From Echinometra lucunter (Eukaryota > Echinodermata > Echinoidea > Camarodonta > Echinometridae), in NCBI GenBank assembly GCA_029962745.1, contig CM057158.1, positions 4,727,554-4,791,553 of the forward strand: a stretch of DNA of 64,000 bases, in the 5' to 3' direction. The translations under genes were made by a program, and so were the position numbers. The notes below the pieces were generated by a model that ran no database searches, was not told the origin of the DNA, and worked only from the letters and a program-made list of their open reading frames with translations. Every line of letters begins with the position of its first letter. Positions within the stretch are counted from its first letter, which is position 1. Below are positions 36,481 to 47,900 of the stretch, piece after piece.

Positions 36481-37839
36481 CTTATCATTATTATTATTAT
36501 TGCTAACATTACTATTCTTGATATCATCATTATCAATGGTGACAGGGTAGGTTAGCGGCTGTTGAAAACGTCAGAGTTGCTTGTATACTCTATTTTCTAA
36601 TAAACGGGGGAAGTAAAAAAGGGAAGGATACCGGTCTTGGACACATCCCACCAATTCAGCCTGTAAACCTACTTTACATAATTCTTACTAAACTTTTCTA
36701 TCTCGTACAGGGCCCGTGAAAAAGGAATGGACTATATCAATGCCGAAAAGCATGGAAATCTCGATAAAGCTGGAGAAAAAAACAGTGATGCTCTACCTCA
36801 GACAGTATTCTTAAAATCAAAAAAATTAACTGATATCATTGAAAGTGTATCCTCAAATTCTGAAATTGATCGCCTTGCTGAAATTATCCAGAACAGGCGG
36901 AGTCTCCCGAACTATTTTATGCAGAAGATGACGCCGGAGAAAAGAGAGAATTATAACATCAGTAACGTTGTTTTCATGCACCACCACAAGGCTGGTGGGA
37001 CGACCACTAAGGGCATTTTGCAACGCATCCATAGAAATCTCAACATCCCTGTACAACTCATAAGCTCCACAAACAATGCACAAATCTTTGATTTCTACGA
37101 ATCAAAAGGTGGCACAGATGAACGCTCCATCTTTGAGGGAGGCTATTCGTTTGGGATTTGCGACGTCCTGCACCAGAGGCCATGCTCTTATATGACGGTC
37201 ATTCGTGATCCTTACGAAAGGGTCATTTCTTCCTACTTTTACTGTCAGCAGAACAATCAGCTACTCTGTGGACCGGTGAATGCAAAAAATGTTTCCATCG
37301 TGCCATGGGCAATTCATCAAGGTAGCCTCTTTTTCAGGCAACTTCTCATGCACAAAGACACCTGCAAACCAGGTCCCAACTCGACTCGTTACGTGCTGGA
37401 CTACATGGAGCGCACAAAAAACGTCATTCCTTACGGCAATACGAATAGAAGCGAGGTTTGCTGGTTCCGCCTGAAAGCATTCCTCCAGGAAACCCTCACG
37501 AAAGAGCATCGTCGAGCTATTTTGAGCTACTGCTTAGAAAACTTACACAAATGGTTTGCCGTAATGGGAATTCTTGAGGAATATGAAACTTCCCTGCAGC
37601 TTTTTGAGGCGGCTTTCCAGCTTCCTTTCGAAAAGTTTTACGAAGCACCGAGAAATACTGGGAAGATCAGAGCTAAAGTCGACGAAAAAAAGGTGAATGA
37701 AATGAGAGCTGATTTACATAGCAGTCATGAGGTCAAAGACGCCATGCATGAGGACCTAATGCTATATGAGGAAACCAAAAAGATTATGAAGGTCCAAAAA
37801 GCATTATTCTTACTTGAAAAAAAGAAACTGACAAGATAA
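34134..37839 (+). CDS. Golgi type II membrane sulfotransferase, copy C (intact)
   Basis: Exons 34134-34275, 35692-35764 and 36711-37839 join in phase to give 447 aa. Layout: short cytoplasmic N-terminus (1-26, ending SLKGAK), signal anchor at about 27-46 (YFFVASLIMALAFLVSFYAA), a stem rich in charged residues, then the catalytic domain. The PAPS-binding 5'-phosphosulfate loop lies at about 158-171 (HHHKAGGTTTKG, the place of the HIQKTGGTT loop in heparan 6-O-sulfotransferases). The 3'-phosphate motif lies at about 234-250 (TVIRDPYERVISSYFYC). There are several luminal cysteines and N-glycosylation sites (NVS, NST). A charged helical tail ends EKKKLTR. The start ATG sits 6 nt after an acceptor-like CACAG, so a 5' UTR exon may lie upstream. 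The superfamily is clear; I cannot assign acceptor or subfamily. Confidence 0.85.
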
Positions 37840-38156
37840 ATTCATGAAAACGTTAATTATAAATCTGTTATTTTCACAACAGTACCGAATATTATTTTTT
37901 TTCATTAAACAATCATGAATATAATTATGTCTTCTTAAACTTTCCTAAGCCCTCAAAAAGATTTGCACTCATATTGGGAAGAACATACGCTTTTATTTCA
38001 TCACAGAAATAGCAAATCTGTATAGTGTCATCAAAAATATCGTTTGACTACACTCTTAGAATGTTGGAAAAAATTGACTGATAGTCGGTCAAGGAATTCC
38101 CTAAAGTTGGTTAATTTTTACCCATCCTATAAGCAGCAGGTGGGCAAAGTGAAATT

Positions 38157-38330
38157 CATTAGTGTAGACAGGTCCTCATACCGGGGGTGGGGGAGGGGGT
38201 GGGAGGGGGGGGAATGATTAACCCATTCGTACATATTTTTGTACCCACATATATGAGTCCACCTCAAAATGTAGGTGGGAGATGCATCCCCCACCCCACC
38301 CCCCTCCCCCTACCGCTTTCTACGCCCCTG
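38157..38330. mobile_element. 174-bp hAT-like MITE, present only in unit C
   Basis: GTGAAATT at 38149-38156 is repeated at 38331-38338, an exact 8-bp target duplication. The equivalent positions in units A (about 26838) and B (about 31545) read straight through without the insert. The right end inverted is CAGGGGCGTAGA and the left is CATTAGTGTAGA; internal arms carry G-run/C-run and CCCACATATATG pairs. Ends and duplication length fit hAT. Confidence 0.8.
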
Positions 38331-38691
38331 GTGAAATTGGTGGAAAGGTTTTGAGCAATTATTGCCTAACATTATGAGCACACAAGAAATTGGGCAAAGT
38401 GAAATTTGGGTAAGGGATGTTGGGCAATTATTACCCATTTACAAGATTACTCAAAAGTTGAATGGACGGGAGATTGGGTAAAGTCTGAATGGGTAGGAGG
38501 GTAGGAGGGCCCGGGTGGGCAACCTGATTTGGCCAACGAATTAGTAAACGTATTTCCCCAATTTGGGGTGGTTAAATATTAAACAGAATTTCAGAGACAA
38601 CATTTTAATGAGTGCTGGTTAATAGCTGGTCAATTTTGTCCCAACTCTTCTAAGAGTGTATACATTCCGTGGAGGTATGACGCAACCGTAT

Positions 38692-38744
<53 letters not shown>

Positions 38745-39690
38745 CATGATAATGATAATAATAATAATAATGATAATAATAATAATAATAATAACAATAA
38801 AAATAACATTAATAATGATAATAGACATTTTGTACGGCGTCGTCCATATAGTATTGTATTCTATCATGTCTATGTTCAAAGTAAAACAGTTTGTTGTAAT
38901 ATTCACTATTTTGTTATGCTTGTTGATAATGCTGTTGACCTAGAAATATTTGATATTCTGTTGTGTCAAGTTGTATTGTACGAAGAATTCTTTGAAAATA
39001 GAATGGCCTGTTGGAGGGTCAAAAAATAAATAAAGAAAAAAGGTTATTGACGTCTAACCAAATTTTTACTCCACTGAGAATTAGATAGGTCTAGGTTATC
39101 GTTTTCGGAAAAATCCTATCATTGATTATTTTGTTACCTTTTTTCATTTCATTTCATTTCATTTATTTTTTCCATTTTCAACTCAGATATAACATACATA
39201 ATTTTCAACTCAAAATAACATCATGCAATGATCTTGAAGAAACATTTTGAAAGAGACGTATTTGCTGGTTTTCCATGAACAATTGCATTCAACTCTCGTA
39301 GACTGAATGATTGCCTGTGCAACTTATAATTACTAATGATTACGATAGATGGCTTTCTAACTTAGGTGATGGGATACTTTTATTTCACCATATTAATGAT
39401 TACCACTATTAACATCATTTTCACAAAAAAAGGTTGCTCATGGCAGGGCCGGATCCAGAGTTGTGAGGGGGGGGGGGGGGCGCTAACCGAGGGAGTAAAG
39501 CGACCATGCGCGTGACTAGAATTTCATTTTGGAAGGGCGGTAGTGCAGGGAGGTTGCAGGGAGGGGGAGGTTTTCCCCCTCCCGGCGAAAGCTAATTCAA
39601 CGTTTCTTTGTCATCGCTCCTTGTCTAGTCCATGTTGTCTCTTCCTTATCTTCCTGCGTTCTCTCACCTTTTCTCTTCTCGCTCAAGCGA

Positions 39691-42222
39691 AACAAGTGCG
39701 AAAAGGCTATTATTGATGGAGGAGCTTCAGATGAATTGATACCCATATTTCCAGTCAGGTGTAGTAAGTTGGTACCCGGTAGGATTTATTCCATGCATGC
39801 ATTCAGCTCTACAGTAGCCGTGCTAAAGCTGGGATATTATAATGATAGGGCCCTCAGCTAGAACAGTACCTAGTACTGAAGAGACTACCATGGATAAACA
39901 AAGCATATCATTATAATTATCATACTGAAACAAATGGTTATTGGGCTATGTCATTTTTTCTTTGTTTACATTAACTTTATTGAGCCGAGTGCTCTGGATT
40001 AAATTTATGTACACTATAGGCTGAAGTCGTCTGATTATTTTGGTGTGGTAGCATTACTCATTTTAGGAAAATCTAACTTTAATCGCGTGACTAGTTAACT
40101 GCAGGACTAAGATCTGACACCAAGTGGTCCATATTTTATATTATTTTAACCCTATACAAGAACGATACTTCTCATTCACTTTACCCAGGATGATTTTTAT
40201 TTATCACAATAATTGCCTGAACAAAAAAGCGATAATATCAGATAAAATAAATGATTTTGCCAAACATTCATGAACGTCAAATGAGACATTCATGATATAT
40301 CATGGAGACAGTGGTGGCTCCGTGTATAAAATACGATGCACATGAAAGAAATACGTGTTTTGGTTTTTACAGTTTTTAATAGGAAAACACGTATTTCTTG
40401 CATGGGTAACATATTTGTACTCCTGTCTAGGAACATTGGTATTGGATCGAGGTCGAAAAACAAAAAGGCTTAAACTTTCCCTCAGTGATACAATACTGAA
40501 ATGAACAATTATTCACACAAATAAGATAAGCATAATCATACACTCCCTTGGCTTAGATTACGATTTTTTTTAGCACACATGCACACATTGGTAACAATCA
40601 ATATGCCTATAGCACGTTGATTTATTGGATATACGATAAAAGAGCAATGTAGACAAAATGACTTGCTCAAGGGCATAAGTGCCGTGTCGGAGATCGAACC
40701 CCTGATTCTCACGTCTCTAGTCAAGCGCCTTAAACCACTGGACCACGGCACCTCCACGAATATGCGTTATAATAAGATACTACCAAAAAAACAAACAAAC
40801 AAACAAACAAACAAATCCCTCCTCATCTGTGCCATATCCGAGTATACGAGTCAAGAGTATATTGTTCACAATAATCTAATGAAGAATATTATGATAACCG
40901 GGCCTATCTCCACAACAAACATTGATTTATGCTTTAGACCCCTAGACATAAATCACCGAATTTCTTCCTAATGTATTTGCTCTTGGATTATTCTTATATA
41001 TTGTTATTTTTATTGTGTATTCGATTTTGTAGTATTTCAAAATATATGATCTGTATTTTGATTGATTTTTGCATGGACATGAAACTGAAATAATTGAAAT
41101 GGTGGTGTTGGTGATGATGGTGATGATAATGATGATGATGATGATGATGATGTTGATGATGATGATAAAAATGTACTCAGTTGTTACCATAAGATATACA
41201 ACATTATATACAAGGTCATCTTTTCATAAAAGTTTTCATTTCTTTTCAAGATAGTGAACATAAAATATGAGATATTGAAAAATATGGAATACCAAGAACT
41301 AAAAAGAAAGTTGCTTTACAAGCAAATTAATTGATATAATGCCAAGTTAAGATCAAGGACGTAGTACGCAGGAATTTTCCGGGGCGGGGGGGGGGCAAAA
41401 GTATGTCCAATTTTCGAAGGAACACGCAAGTGAGGGAGCTTTTGCATTTACAAAATTTAAATTGAACGATCTGCTGCACACTTTGAGTGGAATTTTTGTT
41501 TTAGTAAAAATTTTTTAAAAAGCAGAAGGTTGAAAATTTCTGGGGGAAACTTCCCCGCACCCCCCCCCCCCAACTGCGTACGGCCATGTTTTAGATGGGG
41601 AGGGACAACTAAAAATCCATCCCGAATCTTTGGCTGCGGAGTTGAAAAAATGGGTTTGCTAGTACGACGAGCGCATTGCCCACTTTTCTTCTGGAAATCG
41701 TTTGGTGAATGAAAATAGATATCATTTTAATTGTACGCTGACGCAGATGAACCTATTTTTAAAGCCAGTGGTGTATCAAGGCCTTAGCTTGCATGGGGAG
41801 AGGCTGAGGCAGAAGAGACGGCTGATGTGTTTTACACACTGAGGAAATAATAGATTTTTAACGGTCGCTTGACTCTATGTGGGCGCATGGGAACCGAACG
41901 AAAGATTTTGAGAGAAAAAAAAAATTATATCTCCCATCAGATCAGGCAGGACTAATGAATCAAGACACTCACATAATTATCTCAAATAATTCTAAACTCG
42001 GTTATCTGTGTTTTTGTTTTTACTGGTCAGAAATTTAGGGGGGTCATTCCCTTGTCCTACTTCAAATATATTTGTGAGCCAAGTATCGATATCATATACC
42101 TGACCAAATACCTTATACCAGGGAGTTGGAACAGAGAGAACTCTCCTGAACGCGAAAGAGAAGGGTCTACTTTTGGCGCGAGTCCGTGCGGCATTATTTT
42201 GACATAAGTCTTTATGTCTGTC
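39691..42222. other. intergenic; small palindromes and a hAT-like element
   Basis: No gene is recognised. A short palindrome lies at about 40338-40402 (AAGAAATACGTGTTTT and its inverse). At about 41355-41590 an element has CGTAGTACGCAGG and, inverted, CCGTACGCAGTTGGGG ends, with G-run and C-run arms; it resembles the other hAT-like MITEs. A GAT microsatellite lies at 41109-41170. Confidence 0.45.
40560..40757 (-). mobile_element. tRNA-derived SINE
   Basis: On the minus strand the head reads GGTGCCGTGGTCCAGTGG (pol III A box) and, about 30 bp on, GGGGTTCGATCTCCG (B box). It is followed by GGCACTTATGCCCTTGAGCAAG, a body common in invertebrate tRNA-headed SINEs. The spacing rules out a functional tRNA gene because no full cloverleaf with 3' acceptor stem follows. 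Confidence 0.7.
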
Positions 42223-44882
42223 ATGGCGGCAAAGGATAGTCCAGATAACAGGATGGCGAAAAGGTAGGCCTGCCATTTGAGAAAATGTATTTTGCTTTGT
42301 ATAATATATCAATATTTGAATTACTTTTAAATTTGTAGGGCCTTATTTCTCTGCTTTTAGTAATCTGGAGCAAGAATCCATGTCTAGCGGAACAACGTAA
42401 GGTATTGCAAACTCTATCCTCTCATAGAAATAACATCATGTTTAGTAATCAAGTTTAGAATGATTGTTTATACGGATTAGTCGTGGCTTATGCACTTGTT
42501 TTCCCTTCGGAAGCTTTGACGTTTCTTTGTCATCGTGAACTCCTTGTCTGCTCCTTCTCTTCCGACATTCTATCAGCTTTTTTTTTTTCTTTTTGCCCCT
42601 CCACTTTTTCGTTTGGAGGGGGGGGGACCGCTTCCGGCTCCTATGTCAATCAAATATCTGTTATGCTTTCCCGTTGATCTGATGCCTACTTGTATGATTG
42701 TGACAACACCAGATACTGCATCCATTCAATTCAAATTCAATTCATTTCAATTCAATTCAATTCCATGAAGGTCTATTGGAAAACAAGTTTCACATCAAAA
42801 ACTGAATTGTACATTTTTAGATTAAATTACAATATACAAGTTGCAATTGCGAATAAAATATATTAAATACTGAAATGCATAAAAACATTGATGAAACTAA
42901 GATACACTGATAAAATCATAGGTAACATATTTCAGATAAGATGTTCAAATTATCGTCAAAAATTTTAATTAATATACAGTTTTGAAATGATAGATATAAG
43001 AGATAAAAGCATCACAGATATAGTGGAATAATTATAAGCTTTGATTTGCATAATGATTAGTGATTAATAGTATGAGATTAGGAAGGGCACTGTTTTGGAT
43101 CTTTTAGTCCTGCAAGTAAATTTTCGATATTTTTTTGTATTTCGTGAAATGAATTTGTTAGTTTTCTTTGGAGGTAACCACGAATGACAAAATGCTTTCG
43201 AAAAATCAGTCAAAAGCATTGTGGATATTGAATGAGGCTTTTCAGTGTTACTATGCATACATGATAATCCAAATAAATAATGACATGTAGACAGGTTTCG
43301 GTCTATTACCAAACTGATTTGGATCTATTATGTTAGCATTGTCTTCCGAAAACCATTTTGCGATATATATACGTGTTTTGTGTATTTTAAATCTGACCCA
43401 GTTTCCTATGCCACGGTAAAAAAAAATATATTGGCCTTTATCTGTACTGACAAAATTTATTTTTAAAGAATCGCCCAGACTGCAGTGTGTCATGTTGAAA
43501 TCCGCTCTGGTGTGCCAACATTTTTCCGGATCACGTTATCAACTCGTGTGAACTGTTCAAGGAGTCCGACTCCTTGACGAGGATTTCCGAATATGCCCTT
43601 AAACTTATACAAATGTAAATACATTTTGACAGGTATCCTGCACATCGAACAGTACCCTTGGAATACAACATAAGAATAAAAAAGAAAAAGAAAGATAACA
43701 CCCCGGGTAGGTGAGCATTAAAATGTTCCTGTACAAACACGTGATATTAAGCCACCGTAAACGCCGAGTTTTATCCAGTGATCAAATTCACCCCATTTTC
43801 GATCGAGTTTTTTTTTTTTTTTTTTTTTGGAGCTTCTTCACGAATAATTCACCCCTAAATGAGTTTTATCCTAATCGAACATACCCTAAGCAAGGCCTCT
43901 GTCTTGTTTTGTTTGTTTGTTTTAATCTTTCCGAAGAGATTCGTGCAATACGAGGCTACACATAGTCCAAAGGATGAGGTAAAGCAAACCGGGCTTAAAC
44001 ACCTACTAACAAACGGCAAAAACTACCCTTTTTTCAGGTCACGTGTATTTATAGCATTATATTTGATCGCCTTCTCCCGGCCTAATTAACACACTTACAT
44101 ACACGCTCCATACCTATTTTTTAATTTTGTTGTTGTTGTTGTTGTTGTCGAATACAACCGTTAGGTAGAACACCACGGGAAACTATCCTCATACAACTTA
44201 AATCGAAACTATAGAGAGTAGTAACAACAACGGTATAGTCGTTATGGATTTACCCACAAAATTGATAGTTGTCCGGGGTACTTGATCTCATTCTTCCGAT
44301 CATACCTGAACTCTAAGCTAGAGGAAGTCTGAATACAAGGTCTAAATACATAAAGACATGGAGAGGAAATGGTTTATGAGGTTAATATGTAGGCCTACTT
44401 GACCCAGAGTGCATAGACAGGAGCGGGGGGGGGGGGCAGAGGGGGCGGTTGCCCCTCCCTGCATTCAAGAATGGGTGGAGGAATCGAAAAGGGGGCTGAC
44501 GCTTGCTTCAATCGAGGGTGATGAAATTATCCGCCTCCCTCCCACCATCCTGTTTTGAAGTATTCGTCTGAACATGATTTAGAGCAGGTTAATTCCAACA
44601 CCTAAATTTTCTCACGTCGTCGCTATACACTCCTTGACTTACATGTATACATGTACATGCAGATATCCTATATTATAACAGCAGTGTATCCCCCGTCTAC
44701 AAGCGGCAGCAAAAGAAAGGGGTAGATTATCCCTTGATAAAAAGGGGAGGAGAGGGAGGCAAAAACATCACCTCTCCTTAACCTATAACACTATAATTTA
44801 CAGTATAACGGATAGCCTTCTGGTGTTGGGAAATTTTAGATGGGCCCCCATAATTTTTTAAGATGGCCCTAAGAGCGTTTGA

Positions 44883-44914
<32 letters not shown>

Positions 44915-47900
44915 ACACCAAGCTTGGACCCTCTGGCGCGCCTACCACAGTACGAAAGAAGATGTCCGCCTTGTTGTAGGCCTACTAGGTAGTTGTTTTA
45001 AAGGGGATAGTTGACAGGTGGTGTCCTGACACGATACCATCCGGTCGATGAACGCGAACGCTGGAAGCGATCCGAAGGTAGAGTCTAGACATATAGTGTT
45101 AATTGTCGATGATGGGGTAGTTTTCCTACTTAGCCCAGTGCCCTTTATTACAGAGTTTGGCCAACTCGGTTTCAGTGGGTTAAAACATTGCACAATTTCC
45201 GTTGTATTGTGCTTGCCTAACAAAGCAATATGCGCCATGTTGTGCCCTTCTGGAGCCGAGTTGGCTAAACGCTGTAATAAATGACTCTGGCCCAAAATAA
45301 GAGTATATTGGGTGGTTTTCTTGATTTCTAGAATCTGACTATTCATGATGAGCATATTTTGGATTTGAATACAAAGTTTTAATTGTCGATGGTGGTAACA
45401 ATGAAAATGATCAGTGAAATATTTACTCAGTGTAAAATTACATTTTTCTCCTCCGACAGCCACGGTGGTGCCGACGTTGACTACCTAAGTGATGACGCAC
45501 CTTCCGATTCGAGTGACGATAAAGTGGCCATCCCACGACACATCGGATTGGTTGGCGTCATCGCTCATACGGTATGACCCTGTTTCGCATCATATTAAAA
45601 AAGGGGAATGGAACAACTTTTCCAGCCTATCCATATAATTAGTTTAATTTTTGTTCTTGTCATTTAAGAGAAAATCATTGATCAGTCCTCAAATTAATAT
45701 GGGGCTATTTTATTTTGACTTCACCAGAAAATGATGAAATTGCTCGAAGTGACGATTAACTGATAACGTAGCCCATTCTGACTGGATGTACGGAATGATG
45801 CCGTATAGGACATTTTCTTTGAATCATTTTACTGTTGTTGATTGTTTATCTTATTTAAGAGAATCGCGCATTTTGATTCCACTCATTTCAAATAGTTTGT
45901 CGATTTTCATGTCTAAGCGTGTAGCGTCGTGGACTTTGCACTTAACAATTTACAAATAACAGGAACTGTCACCGGGTCACTCCGCAGATTTGAGAAGGCA
46001 CAGCCAGCCTAAAGCCCCGAAACTTAAGCATTCCTCCCAAAAGATATTCGATTTTGTCGTTGTTGTTTGATAGGTTGCCCCTTTATTTTACGAATCTTGC
46101 CTCCTTAATTCTCCCTTTCACAGAATCATGGAACTACAGAAGCTTAAAAGTGCCACCGAGATGACGAGATGATTTAGGCCAAGAAGACAAAAAGACGAGT
46201 TAAAAGACAATATCTGAATATGACGAGTTATTGATACTCAGCATGTCGACTTGCTGGGGACGAGAAGAAGAGATGACATGTTGTTGGAACTCGGCAGTCG
46301 ACTTGTACACTGTTGTATGAGACGAGAAGACGAGATGAAGAGATTCTCGAACTCAGCAAATTCCAATAACTCGGCATCTTGTCTTTTTACTTGTCATCTC
46401 ATCTTCTCGTCCCACAACAAGTCGTCTTGCCGAGTTCAAATAACTCATCATCTGGTCTTCTTGTCCTAAACAAGTCGACTTGCCGAATTCAAATAACTCG
46501 TCATCTCGTCCCAAACAAGTCGACTTGCCGAGTTCCAAGAACTCGTCATCTTGTCTCTTAACTCTTCTTCTTGTCTTCCTGGCCTAAATTATTTCGTCAT
46601 CTCGGTGGCACCTTTAAGCTTCCTTATCATGCTCATGGAACCACACTGTGGACTGTAATGAAAAGAATGGGTGTGAATGCGCATTGCCTTTCAAACTATA
46701 CATGCTATATACATGATATAGGGGGACTAGACAATAACTCTTTGCCCCCTTAAGAATGGGAACCATTCTTCCGGCGGTTTTTAAAGTCATATTGATACAG
46801 AGCATGCTGTTTAAGCATGGGAGCTTAATATATATTACAAATAGCAAGTGTCCTTATTCAGTGTTATTTGACTGATTTTTACCTATTTGATTGAATTATT
46901 GATGATTCTAGTTGTTAATGTCCTCGTATTCTCTACTGAGCTCTCATTGTTGTGATTGTGTGGCAGAGCTTAGGCGTTAATAATGATTAATGACGGGTGA
47001 TGATGATGATAATGATAACATTATGATGTTGATAGAGATGATGATAATGGCGATGATGATAATGATGATGATGATGATAACGATGATGACAATGATAATG
47101 TAGCAGAATGTAATGATCACGGTAATAATAATTAAAAGAAAAATAATAATAACGTCTTATTTACCCAGGGAAGCCACTCTGGCTTTTATCAGCTGCTCTT
47201 CCAGCGGGCCCAGCATAACATTATGATATAACATATTACCCTTTCTCCATTCTTGTATGCCCAGTGCCTGGCTGGAAAGCAGAAGGTCCCATTTTAAAGT
47301 CTTTGGTATGACTCGGCCGGGGATCGAACCCACGACCTCCCGTTCATGAGGCGGACGCTCTATCAATAATTATTGAGCCAACATGCCCGGTAATAATTAG
47401 GGTGACTGAGTGAGCGAGTTGATGACGATGGTTTTTAGTGATGATTATTGTAATAATGATGATTAAATCATAGCGCTGGTAAGACAGTAACCTTGGAAAC
47501 ATCGTTATCTTCCAGGTCGGGAGCGTTATTGGGACGGGCATTTTCATCTCTCCGAAGGGTATCTTGCAAGGAGCAGGTGGTTCCGTCGGTGTTGCCCTTA
47601 TATTCTGGGTCATAGTTGGCATCATCCAGACATGTGGCTCTTTCATCTACGCAGAACTGGCACTGATGTTCCGAAAATCAGGAGGTAAACCATACTTCAA
47701 AATGTCTTAACTTTAAGTTACTTCATTTACCAAATTGTATAGATTATTAGTTACAGTACTAATACTTAGTCTGCTGAGCCAGAGAGGAACTTACCTCAGA
47801 TGTGAAAGAAGGCTCGAATATGTCTTCCAATATTTTTCCACGTGTACATCTGTTTGAGCCATCACCCCCCCCCCCCCCCCCGGCCCCCCCCCCCAAAAAA

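Larger units (their letters stand above)
33865..39690 (+). repeat. segmental duplication unit C (diverged)
   Basis: Aligns with units A and B from the exon 1 upstream region to the G-rich tail (39424-39690). Substitutions and unit-specific insertions are scattered throughout: a (TA)n tract at about 35813-35880, extra ATT repeats at 36350-36490, and a 174-bp MITE at 38157-38330. Confidence 0.8.

Noticed and set aside
45048..45077. Candidate first exon of the SLC7 gene (MNANAGSDPK)
   Set aside because: Its donor is weak and its phase (0) does not fit exon 3, whereas 42223-42263 plus 42361-42396 fit in phase with good splice sites.
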